From a virus, in the IMG/VR virus record IMGVR_UViG_3300007722_000012, positions 1 to 64,000 of that record: a stretch of DNA of 64,000 nt; one strand, given 5' to 3'. The position numbers and the translations under genes are program-made. Of the stretch, positions 46,097 through 54,171 are shown one piece after another. Below the pieces are notes generated by a model. It was not told where the DNA came from. It saw only the letters and a program-made list of their open reading frames with translations, and did no database searches. Position 1 is the first letter of the stretch, and the number at the start of each line of letters is the position of its first letter.

Positions 46097-46985
46097 ATCT
46101 ATTACGCGGTAGCATACCTCGAATCCAACCTTCAGGCTGGGTACCAGGTCTAAACCTAGACGCTGCTATCCCATTATTCCAAGTTTGTGAACCCTTAAGT
46201 TTGGCAGAACATCCGGCTGACTGGGCAGACCTATCCCAATCTATACAACCGAGTATCCACGGTGTTCCGGGGTCTGTTTTGAACTTTTTGTTCTTTACTC
46301 CATCATTATAGAATAGAGTATCAGTATTGAATGCTACTGCGGACTTTAGGTTTGTTTTGGCAGACACACTTTGGAGTTCAGTTTTTGGTGATGTGATGAG
46401 ACCGAGCTTTTGAATATCTGGGTAATCTTTATATAAACGACCATAGTATGTACCATCCGGGCGAGAATAAAAGCTACGACCAGTCAATTTTTCTGAGAGA
46501 GATTCGTAACGGTCGATTTTATTTTCCTCACGATGTTCTTCCGATAGCCCGATAGTCCAGCCAGCATCAAGATATAGTTGGAGTTCGCTTACAAGAACAC
46601 ATTTGGTTTCTTTGAATCTCCGGAGTTCTATAACTCGATATATGTCTTTTGATCTTCGCATATTTTCACGAGCATCTTCGGTCATAATAAGCCCACTAAC
46701 ACCCTCACCACCATCTGTGAGATTATGAAGCACTCCGGTACTATTATTTACACGACCGTAGTGCTTTATCGTACTCTGCTCAAGTATAAAGGCTGCTGCT
46801 TCAGTTAAATTAGTTTCGATGAAGATGATTTTAGATATATCTTTTGGCACAGATATTCTGCCGTGCCTGATATAAGCCCGATTATTACACCCTTTGCCGA
46901 TGTAATACGGTTCACCAAGTTTGCCTGTCGCACTTTCGTTCGCGCGAATATAGGCATAAACATAATAAATAGTTTTGTTGGTCAT
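46095..46985 (-). CDS. GIY-YIG homing endonuclease
   Basis: 296 residues. IYYVYAYIR, PYYIGKGCN and FIETNL mark the nuclease domain; the rest has NUMOD-like modules (SGLIMTEDARENMRRSKD, GRLYKDYPD, WNNGIAASRFRPG). Located between gp23 and the PLA2-like gene, co-directional with them, with its own late promoter and flanked by two copies of the same terminator. Confidence 0.88.
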   Translation of the reverse strand: MTNKTIYYVYAYIRANESATGKLGEPYYIGKGCNNRAYIRHGRISVPKDISKIIFIETNLTEAAAFILEQSTIKHYGRVNNSTGVLHNLTDGGEGVSGLIMTEDARENMRRSKDIYRVIELRRFKETKCVLVSELQLYLDAGWTIGLSEEHREENKIDRYESLSEKLTGRSFYSRPDGTYYGRLYKDYPDIQKLGLITSPKTELQSVSAKTNLKSAVAFNTDTLFYNDGVKNKKFKTDPGTPWILGCIDWDRSAQSAGCSAKLKGSQTWNNGIAASRFRPGTQPEGWIRGMLPRNR

Positions 46986-47045
46986 AAAGACTCCTAAGAA
47001 CGGTTGACTAAAGGTAATGGAACTTGACGGTTCGCGATTACCACT

Positions 47046-47053
47046 TATTTATA
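47046..47053 (-). promoter_or_regulatory. late promoter and hairpin leader of GIY-YIG gene
   Basis: TATAAATA, then GGTAAT/ATTACC enclosing GAAC-CGTCAA-GTTC, then TTAGGAG before the ATG at 46985. Confidence 0.75.
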
Positions 47054-47071
47054 ACTACTAAATTCAAATCT

Positions 47072-47093
47072 AAAAAAGAGACCCGAAGGTCTC
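47072..47093 (-). terminator. terminator after gp23
   Basis: GAGACC-TTCG-GGTCTC plus TTTTTT, 46 bases after the gp23 stop. A shorter T run on the other side could also stop plus-strand transcription. Confidence 0.92.
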
Positions 47094-47138
47094 TTTTGTG
47101 TTTTCTACTATCATCTTTTGGTAGATGATAAGCAAATA

Positions 47139-48401
47139 CTACATCAAATTCAAAACGCGAATTTTTCTAAAGTAAATGTTGGTTCCAGATGCCAGTGAGG
47201 TAAATGGGTTAGCAACGAAGCCATAACGTGTGCGGAAAGCCAGTTTTGGTTGGAACGTGTTAGGATCAGTAGCACGGTACAGTGTCAGCGGAATGTACGG
47301 GCAGTAAAAAGCGCCAGCATCGAAGCGGCTAGAACCTTTGTAACCAACCATCAAGAACTGCTCGGCTGTTTGATTTGCAGCAAACGGATCAACATACACT
47401 TTGTAGCGACCATTCAGGACACCAGCGAATGTAGAAGAAGCCTCGTCAACTTTCAGATCAGCACTGATCGCTGGAGCGTAGTCCAGAACACCAGCCATTG
47501 CCAAAGCAGAAGCTACGTCGGAAGAGCAAACAATAAAGTTGCCTTTGCCGCGACGTGTTTGTTGATAGATCGCATTGGCTTCACGTTCGATTTGGAACAT
47601 CAGACCTTTAAACTTCTCAACTGACCACCGACCGTTTGAGTCAATATCCAGATCGAATGCACCTGCAACAGCTGTACCGACTTGGGCACCAACTTGTGCC
47701 GATACGTACACTGTACGGATAACTTCACGGTTGATTTCGTTGATAATTTCTTGTGACAGAATGTTTGACAGTTCAGCTTCTGCGTCCAGACCATGAACAG
47801 ATTTCAAGTCTTGAGCAAGCTCAACACTGTATTCTGCTTTCAGAGCACGGGAAACCGCAACTACTGAAGTCTTTTCGATGCTGAATGCCATCTGATTGAA
47901 TGTACCACCTGGAGTACCAGTAAGTGAACCCAATGTTTCTGCTTCTGCTGTAGACATACCTGTACCGGTTGTTGAACCAGCAACTTCAGGACCACCTGCG
48001 TGAGTACCTTTACCAGCGAAGTCTGTATCAGCTTCGTTGAACAGAGCCTCAGTACCACCTTGTGTCGAATACTTAGATTTCATCGCGAAGATCAAACCTG
48101 TAGGCAGAGTCATTGGCTGAACACCGCACATGTCGTAAGCGATCATGGCAGGCATAGCACGGCGAACCAAGCTAATCAGTACTGGGTCGAAACGAGCAAC
48201 ACCACCGGTGTTAGGCAAGTCGCCAGCAGAGTTACCTGGAGCATCTTCAAACAGGGCAGCACGTTCTTCACGGGCTGAGCGTTCTTGGTTTTCGAGTAGG
48301 ACAGCTGTGTCCATTTTACGTTGATGATCAACGATTTTTGGCATCGAAACTGAGTCCAGAATTGGAGCCCACTTTTTCAGCAAGTCTTGATTTGTAGCCA
48401 T
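47139..48401 (-). CDS. 23: major capsid protein gp23
   Basis: 420 residues. MATNQDLLKKWAPILD at the N-terminus, an acidic region ending in ALFEDAPGN where prohead protease maturation is expected, then FDPVLISLVRRAMPAMIAYD, the hallmark of gp23 in T4-like phages, and a C-terminal FRTRYGFVANPF. It forms the capsid hexamers. Late promoter 28 bases upstream, AAAGGAAAA ribosome binding site, terminator downstream. Confidence 0.96.
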   Translation of the reverse strand: MATNQDLLKKWAPILDSVSMPKIVDHQRKMDTAVLLENQERSAREERAALFEDAPGNSAGDLPNTGGVARFDPVLISLVRRAMPAMIAYDMCGVQPMTLPTGLIFAMKSKYSTQGGTEALFNEADTDFAGKGTHAGGPEVAGSTTGTGMSTAEAETLGSLTGTPGGTFNQMAFSIEKTSVVAVSRALKAEYSVELAQDLKSVHGLDAEAELSNILSQEIINEINREVIRTVYVSAQVGAQVGTAVAGAFDLDIDSNGRWSVEKFKGLMFQIEREANAIYQQTRRGKGNFIVCSSDVASALAMAGVLDYAPAISADLKVDEASSTFAGVLNGRYKVYVDPFAANQTAEQFLMVGYKGSSRFDAGAFYCPYIPLTLYRATDPNTFQPKLAFRTRYGFVANPFTSLASGTNIYFRKIRVLNLM

Positions 48402-48428
48402 TTTATTTTCCTTTTGTAATGGATATAT

Positions 48429-48436
48429 TATTTATA
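48429..48436 (-). promoter_or_regulatory. late promoter of gp23
   Basis: TATAAATA 28 bases upstream of the gp23 ATG. Confidence 0.8.
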
Positions 48437-48452
48437 TAATCTAAAAATTAGA

Positions 48453-49523
48453 TTATTGTGTGGATCGTTCGATTGCAGTTAGGTATCTTGCCATGTCTGG
48501 AGATATCTTAGTGCTCTCTTCAAGAGTTTCAACAGGTCCGTCAGTCATGAACTCTTCGACAAGGGTTGTAACTTCAGGCTTAGCGGATGCAGAGAAATAA
48601 CTCTCTTTGATCACGGCAAGCTTTTTGTCAAAACCTTCTTCTACGTAGCTCAGTTCCTCTGCCAGGGCGCGAAACTTTTCAGCATCAGTTTCTACGAGGC
48701 CTTCAACAGCTTCATCGATCATAATCTGACGATTAATTTCTTTGAGTGTCGAAACCAGTTCAACTGTTTTTGCAACCTCTTCATCGAGACGGGCTTCAAG
48801 TTCTGCTACTTCGGCTTGGGCAGCTTCTACTAAGTCATATTTTTCATCTGGTACATCAATATAGTGACTTTCGAATACTGTCTTCATGCCGGAAACAAAA
48901 GACTCAAGAATTTCTGTCTTAATTCCGCGGTTAATTGCTAGTTCATTTTTTTCCATCCACTGCTCGACCATAAAGTCAAGATATCCATCAACTTTGTCAA
49001 CTAGACTTTCTTTCAATGCAACCGACTCTTCTAGAGCGGCTGCTTTAAAACCTTCTTGGAGTTCTTCATTTGTGGCCAATAGTGCCGCAACTTTAACTTC
49101 CAATTCTTGTTCTACACGCATAGATACAGCTGCTTCAAAGAGCTCTGCCGCGGTAGTCTTAAATTCTTCTGATAGGTCTTGACCTTCAAATAGTTTACCT
49201 AGATCCACTTTTAGTTCCTCAGATTCTTTAACATCTTTTGCTTTTTTGTCTTTGATAGCTTTCTTGAAGTCTTCTTCCTTGTCGCCATCTTTGTCGTGAT
49301 CTACGAAATCTGGTTTATCTTCTTTGCCGTCGCCGTCTGAATCTTCATCATCATCGGTCTCGATTTCAGACTTGCCATCAGACTTATCATCTTCATCTTC
49401 GTCTTCGTCTTCGTGTTTTTCTACTACTACTTCGGCGACTTCTTCAAGCGCCAAAGTTTCTTGTGTTTTTAGATCTTCGGCAAGTTGGGCCAGTTCGATC
49501 AATTTGTCTTCTACGGTTTTCAT
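48453..49523 (-). CDS. 22: prohead core scaffold gp22
   Basis: 356 residues, extremely acidic near the N-terminus (D/E-rich run about residues 37-80) and otherwise long helices (EAAQAEVAELEARLDEEVAK). Composition and place between gp21 and gp23 fit the scaffold, which is degraded by gp21 during head maturation. Confidence 0.88.
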   Translation of the reverse strand: MKTVEDKLIELAQLAEDLKTQETLALEEVAEVVVEKHEDEDEDEDDKSDGKSEIETDDDEDSDGDGKEDKPDFVDHDKDGDKEEDFKKAIKDKKAKDVKESEELKVDLGKLFEGQDLSEEFKTTAAELFEAAVSMRVEQELEVKVAALLATNEELQEGFKAAALEESVALKESLVDKVDGYLDFMVEQWMEKNELAINRGIKTEILESFVSGMKTVFESHYIDVPDEKYDLVEAAQAEVAELEARLDEEVAKTVELVSTLKEINRQIMIDEAVEGLVETDAEKFRALAEELSYVEEGFDKKLAVIKESYFSASAKPEVTTLVEEFMTDGPVETLEESTKISPDMARYLTAIERSTQ

Positions 49524-49545
49524 ACGTGTTCCTTATTGGATATGT

Positions 49546-49553
49546 TATTTATA
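49546..49553 (-). promoter_or_regulatory. late promoter of gp22
   Basis: TATAAATA 23 bases upstream of the gp22 ATG. Confidence 0.78.
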
Positions 49554-49583
49554 CAACTTAAATTTCGGGTTCCATCAATATAG

Positions 49584-50231
49584 TTACTTTTTCGCCGAAA
49601 TTGCTTTCAGGAAGTCGGTAAACAACGTGAGTTTTTGAGTTTCAGTTAGTTTTGGTTTGAGTAGCTTTTTAGTCTGTTCTACAGCTTGACCCGAGTCTGT
49701 AATGAGCCATTCTTGTGATTCATTGATAGCGTCTACAAAGCAATTGATGCCGGACGGATCTACTACTGCATCCACAGCAAAAAGAGCAAAGTCATCTTTT
49801 ACATAGGTAGTTCCATTAGATTCATAAACCGAGCCGAGCGCGCGAGTAGAAACACCCATTTTGACGCCGCCGGATAACAAACCTTCAAGAATCTGGCCCT
49901 GAGGTGTTTTTAGAACACGTGCACGGCCCATCGCCTTGGAACCAACCATCTTCAACTCTGTCACCAAATGACTCGCGAATTCTGGTTTCGGCATCGGCCG
50001 ATTTTCTGGATGTGATAATTCTGAGATTGCTCGGCCCTTTGATACGTAATCTTCACAATATTTCTTAATGGCGGATTCCATAACCGCCTGTGGATAGATA
50101 CGATTATTTCTGTTTTTTAATTCAGCTTCTGCGAATATCCCAGTTAGATATGTGTGTTTAATCCCATCGGCACCTGCTTCATTCAGATATTCAATATTTG
50201 CTGGTTCCGACCACTCTTTTAACAGTATCAT
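49584..50231 (-). CDS. 21: prohead core protease gp21
   Basis: 215 residues, as in T4 (212). FAEAELKNRNNRIYP, ISELSHPENRP (catalytic His region) and GGVKMGVSTRALG (catalytic Ser region) are the conserved blocks of this serine protease. It cuts scaffold, capsid and internal proteins after acidic motifs of the (L/I)xE type. Confidence 0.93.
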   Translation of the reverse strand: MILLKEWSEPANIEYLNEAGADGIKHTYLTGIFAEAELKNRNNRIYPQAVMESAIKKYCEDYVSKGRAISELSHPENRPMPKPEFASHLVTELKMVGSKAMGRARVLKTPQGQILEGLLSGGVKMGVSTRALGSVYESNGTTYVKDDFALFAVDAVVDPSGINCFVDAINESQEWLITDSGQAVEQTKKLLKPKLTETQKLTLFTDFLKAISAKK

Positions 50232-51170
50232 TTAAACTTCCTTTATCAGTGAAACACAGAATTTTCGTTGAACTTGTTCCGAACAAGTTTTTAGGTAATT
50301 TACAAAATAGTCAAGTGTTGATCTATTATCTGTGATATATTTATACATTGGCTTCTTTATTTTACAATTATCTGGATTCAAAAGATATTCAATAATTAGT
50401 TTTCTATTTGAGCCACCAAGCTGTGTATTCCTTACAGCAAGGGTCAATGTTCTTGCTTGATCTAGTGTTTCACATATTCCAGATATACCAGATAAATTGT
50501 TGTCTAAAACATATTGTCTAAATTCGCCCGTACTTCTAAATTCTAATGGATACAGGGATACACCTCTTAATGGGTGTAATATTAACAAACTATTAACTAA
50601 TTTAGACGTTGGGTCTTTCCATCTAGAGGATTGTTTTACACTCTTATTTGCTGCTATTTCTGGTCTATTTTGTACTATTTTCTGAATATCAGATCTTAAT
50701 TTCTTAGATTCTGGCGTATTACTAACTTCTTTCATTTTTATGCAATGTTGCTCTTTCCATTCTTTACTACGCCTTACACCAAACATCTGATTTTTCTCGC
50801 CGGGCATTGGAATACCAAAGCACCCTGCACTATTTGCATATGAATAATTAAAGAATTCATTAGAACTAACCACATTTAATTCAACTTGAATATCATTTTC
50901 AATTTCCAACAAAGCGCCTTTTTCGATATCTATACAATTAAATAACACCCTTTTACTAAACCTGTCCGGGTGTTGTTTTACTTCATTCTTCCAAAAATCT
51001 TTCCATCTTTTACTGCTAACTGTACCATAATATTTAGTTAGATCTTTAATAGTACTACCGATATACTTCCACGGCAGGCCTTTATCATTACCGACCCAAG
51101 GCAAATATATTATCTCATAAACTATTAAGTTTTTCGGATGACTTTTATCATAAATAATTTCGTTGCTCAT
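50232..51170 (-). CDS. GIY-YIG homing endonuclease
   Basis: 312 residues. YEIIYLPWVGNDKG then WKYIGSTI is a GIY-YIG pair; later FWKNEVKQHP and an acidic LLEIEND. Its stop touches the gp21 start, so it sits in the head operon between gp21 and the gene at 51244, with its own late promoter and leader hairpin. Confidence 0.83.
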   Translation of the reverse strand: MSNEIIYDKSHPKNLIVYEIIYLPWVGNDKGLPWKYIGSTIKDLTKYYGTVSSKRWKDFWKNEVKQHPDRFSKRVLFNCIDIEKGALLEIENDIQVELNVVSSNEFFNYSYANSAGCFGIPMPGEKNQMFGVRRSKEWKEQHCIKMKEVSNTPESKKLRSDIQKIVQNRPEIAANKSVKQSSRWKDPTSKLVNSLLILHPLRGVSLYPLEFRSTGEFRQYVLDNNLSGISGICETLDQARTLTLAVRNTQLGGSNRKLIIEYLLNPDNCKIKKPMYKYITDNRSTLDYFVNYLKTCSEQVQRKFCVSLIKEV

Positions 51171-51229
51171 ATAATCTCCTAAGGTTGAGTAAAGTCACTT
51201 GGAACTAGTAATTCCGTGGGTGACACTTC

Positions 51230-51237
51230 TATTTATA
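51230..51237 (-). promoter_or_regulatory. late promoter and hairpin leader of GIY-YIG gene
   Basis: TATAAATA followed by GTCAC...GGAA-TTACTAG-TTCC...GTGAC and then AGGAG before the ATG at 51170. Confidence 0.75.
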
Positions 51238-51243
51238 CTATAT

Positions 51244-51657
51244 TTATGCTGTAGTAGATGTTATATCGTCATAACTACCAAAAGTTTCTGGGTTAAGTTT
51301 AGATTTGTACCCAGATACTTTACGCAGGGTCAGATAAACTTCACCTGTACCTGTAGTGGTTACAACTATATCTTTGTCGTTTTTAATATTATCGGCATAG
51401 CCACCATTTCCACCCATATCTAATTCGCCTGCATTCTGTTGCAGATTCAGGATACTTACTCCATCACGAACGACCGTAATTTTATCACTCGCACCTGGAG
51501 AAATATTCCATTGGGCGAACGTGATGTTAACGGTTGGAGTACCTTGTACTATCATCGTTGACGACAATAAGTCAGTAGCTAGATTAATAGTCCCACCTGC
51601 ACCGTAAACCTTGACAACAGCCAAAGTTTCGGTTTGTTTTAATACTGCGATTGGCAT
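51244..51657 (-). CDS. putative small virion protein (137 aa)
   Basis: Beta-rich sequence (MPIAVLKQTETLAVVKVYG, ITVVRDGVSILNLQQNAGE) resembling a single-domain capsid or tail decoration protein. Two bases separate it from the upstream gene. Family not identified. Confidence 0.6.
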   Translation of the reverse strand: MPIAVLKQTETLAVVKVYGAGGTINLATDLLSSTMIVQGTPTVNITFAQWNISPGASDKITVVRDGVSILNLQQNAGELDMGGNGGYADNIKNDKDIVVTTTGTGEVYLTLRKVSGYKSKLNPETFGSYDDITSTTA

Positions 51658-51659
51658 TT

Positions 51660-53678
51660 TTATCCCTTAACTTCTAATTTACCAGATTCGGCGTTTGGCG
51701 CTGGTTTTGATTTTGCTTTGAGCTTAGCTAATAGTTTAGCCACTCGAGTCGCCGAGCTCTTTTGCATGAGTTGGCCAATGCCTTCAGTAACAGTCTCAGA
51801 TTCGTTCTTGTGCGCATCATTCTTGACACGATCCAGATCACGTGTACCATGAACCTCAACCGAATCATTTTCATCAGCCCATTTAGCTAAGTGATCGTGG
51901 TTCTTGAAGGATTTTCTCCACGGAGTAGCTTTCATACCACGGATGCCCTGAGCTTCAATAGTATGATTTGATGGGATACTATGCATTTCGACGAGCGCGC
52001 CTTTATCGCGCCGGGCGAAAAAAGCGCTAAGACCCTTTAGCCGTTTTTTCAATATTGCCCTTGCTGCTTGGTCTTCAGACTCAGCTACGTGTACCGCGTG
52101 TTTCGCGATGTGTTTCTTGTGAACGGCAATCAGAGTTTTGTTTCCCGCTGCTGCGCCGTGGAACATATTTGGGTTAGCGGCCAGTGCAGTCTCAGCTTGC
52201 TTGATAATTTTGGTTGATGTAGCGACATTCACGAATGTGTGAGGACCGCCTTCGTCAATCTCTTCGGATTCTTTGACCGACCTAGCCTTCTTAGCTGCAA
52301 TCGCAGCGTGTTCAGCAGCTATCCTTGCTTTCGCAGCAGCCAATAACTTGTCGCCTCTTCTTCTCGCATGAATCAACGAATTTTTCCGTAACACCTTATC
52401 GGGGGCATGATCGGACGCGCCCATTATTTCGTCAAGTTCTTCGGATTCATTCTTATCCCACCGGCCTGATCTCACGTGCTTCCTAAGAGCTTCTGCTTCA
52501 TCCTCAGCTTTCTTTTCTCGGGCATTCTCACGAGCTTGTGCTTGCTTATTACGAATAGCATCACCTTTTGCCATGTGGTTGTCAAATTTATTATCACGTT
52601 GTGTAGCGTCTAGTGCTTCTTTAACGAGCCGTTTGACGGCAGACCCAATACCCATGATTCGTTTGCCCGTAGTTTCCATGGATTTAGCCATAGACATATG
52701 GTCCGCGCCGACTGCTCTCTTTATTACTTCTTGATTGCTGTACTTATCTTTCATGTGCCGATTGGTAAAGCGATCGACCTCGTCAGCTTCCGCTCTTTTT
52801 GTTGCGGTCGCACCATGGGATAGAGCAGCAGAGTTTGCAGCCTTGTTAACATACGAACCCAGAGTAGATTTAGATAGTTCATCAAGTTCTTCGGATTCTT
52901 TTACTGCCCACTGATCTTTAATTTTTGTTGCGGCTCGAGCAACAATTTGTTTTCTCAGAATTCTTCGCGCAACTGGGCCATCAGCAGTATTAGTGGTTAC
53001 GCCTGTTTTTGGGTCGTATGTTCGTTTAATAGATTCAAGACCCTTGGTTTCATCAAGCTCTTCTGATTCATTCTTTTTGGCTTGGGATGGCAAAGGTTTG
53101 CCCAAATATTGAGCCTTAGCATCCGCCAGTGTTCCAGCGTCATCGCAATCGGCGGCTTTTTTGAGAGCTCGCATCTTATCTACATACTTTTGATCGCCCG
53201 CTTTATCTAATTTACCAGGGTGTGGTTGGTATTGCGATTCTTCCATTTCTTCGGACTCGTTCTTTGTTTTACGAGCGCCGCGGGCGGCATTACGAGCACG
53301 AACTCCAACATTGTGAGCATCGATTGCAGTCCGATGTTCTTTTTCAAGTTCATCCGCTAAATCGGTTAGATGATAATGCGGCTTTTTGCCAACATCCTTA
53401 GACTTGTTAATAAAGCCTTCTACGTCGATACGATCTTTTTTGATATCGGCCAGCGAACGAGCTTCAAGAAGCATTGTACAAGATTCAATTTTACGGATGT
53501 TTTCAGTTTCAGCGATTGAACCACGAATCAGCCTGTGCTGACCCATGCGCGCGGTACGAATCATTTCTTTGAGCTTAGCGTCAGAAAACTCTGTATAACC
53601 AGAGGCAGCATCGACGCCGGCTACTCGTTGAGTTTCCAAAAACGCACCGATTTCATTAAGTGATTGACGGTAGTCCAT
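51660..53678 (-). CDS. putative internal head polyprotein with repeated ESEELDE motifs (672 aa)
   Basis: Basic, helical protein with acidic sites spaced along it: ESEEMEE (141), ESEELDE (204, 261, 411), ESEEIDE (470), ESED (533) and ESETVTE (625). The intervening modules are strongly basic. The site at 261 is followed by LSKSTLGSYV, also found in the next gene upstream. The sites look like cleavage points for the gp21 protease, so the product is probably cut into several basic peptides inside the head. Confidence 0.65.
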   Translation of the reverse strand: MDYRQSLNEIGAFLETQRVAGVDAASGYTEFSDAKLKEMIRTARMGQHRLIRGSIAETENIRKIESCTMLLEARSLADIKKDRIDVEGFINKSKDVGKKPHYHLTDLADELEKEHRTAIDAHNVGVRARNAARGARKTKNESEEMEESQYQPHPGKLDKAGDQKYVDKMRALKKAADCDDAGTLADAKAQYLGKPLPSQAKKNESEELDETKGLESIKRTYDPKTGVTTNTADGPVARRILRKQIVARAATKIKDQWAVKESEELDELSKSTLGSYVNKAANSAALSHGATATKRAEADEVDRFTNRHMKDKYSNQEVIKRAVGADHMSMAKSMETTGKRIMGIGSAVKRLVKEALDATQRDNKFDNHMAKGDAIRNKQAQARENAREKKAEDEAEALRKHVRSGRWDKNESEELDEIMGASDHAPDKVLRKNSLIHARRRGDKLLAAAKARIAAEHAAIAAKKARSVKESEEIDEGGPHTFVNVATSTKIIKQAETALAANPNMFHGAAAGNKTLIAVHKKHIAKHAVHVAESEDQAARAILKKRLKGLSAFFARRDKGALVEMHSIPSNHTIEAQGIRGMKATPWRKSFKNHDHLAKWADENDSVEVHGTRDLDRVKNDAHKNESETVTEGIGQLMQKSSATRVAKLLAKLKAKSKPAPNAESGKLEVKG

Positions 53679-53782
53679 ATTATTCCTTTGTTCTTTTGGG
53701 GAGAGCTGCAGTTAGTATTGTTATTATAGTAGTATTGTTATTCTGTTGCAAAACTCTCGCCAAAAGAGTATTTCTCTTTTGT

Positions 53783-53790
53783 TATTTATA
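53783..53790 (-). promoter_or_regulatory. late promoter upstream of the polyprotein gene
   Basis: TATAAATA about 105 bases upstream of the ATG at 53678. The intervening 115 bases hold GAGAG/CTCTC repeats that can pair, and no gene. Confidence 0.5.
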
Positions 53791-53793
53791 TAG

Positions 53794-54171
53794 TTATTTT
53801 ACTAACTTGTTAACGGCCTTACTAACACCCATACGACGTTTGTCAGCCATTTTTTCTTGTTCCGCGCCAGCACCCGTACCGTCGCCATATTTTTTAGCTT
53901 TAGCAGTCTCAGAGCCTTCAGTGTAACCAGCATCAAAGCCTTTACTCTGAACATCATGTGTTGCCTTCTTTACATATGAACCTAATGTAGACTTGGACAA
54001 TTCGTCAAGTTCTTCGGACTCGTCCACAGTATCGAACATACTCTGCGAAATTTCCATTCTACGAACTTCGATAGCGTCCTCTATTTTGGACTGCATAATA
54101 TTTTCGAAAGTCGCTTCCATGTCGCGCGTTTTTCCGGACTGGATAAGATTGATAAGGTTAAGTGTACTCAT
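53794..54171 (-). CDS. prohead core protein (gp67/gp68-like)
   Basis: 125 residues starting MSTLNLINLIQSGKTRDMEA with a long helix, then ESEELDELSKSTLGSYVKKA and a basic tail. It occupies the place of T4 genes 67/68 between gp20 and gp21. The acidic site suggests cleavage by gp21. Start overlaps the portal stop by four bases. Confidence 0.75.
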   Translation of the reverse strand: MSTLNLINLIQSGKTRDMEATFENIMQSKIEDAIEVRRMEISQSMFDTVDESEELDELSKSTLGSYVKKATHDVQSKGFDAGYTEGSETAKAKKYGDGTGAGAEQEKMADKRRMGVSKAVNKLVK

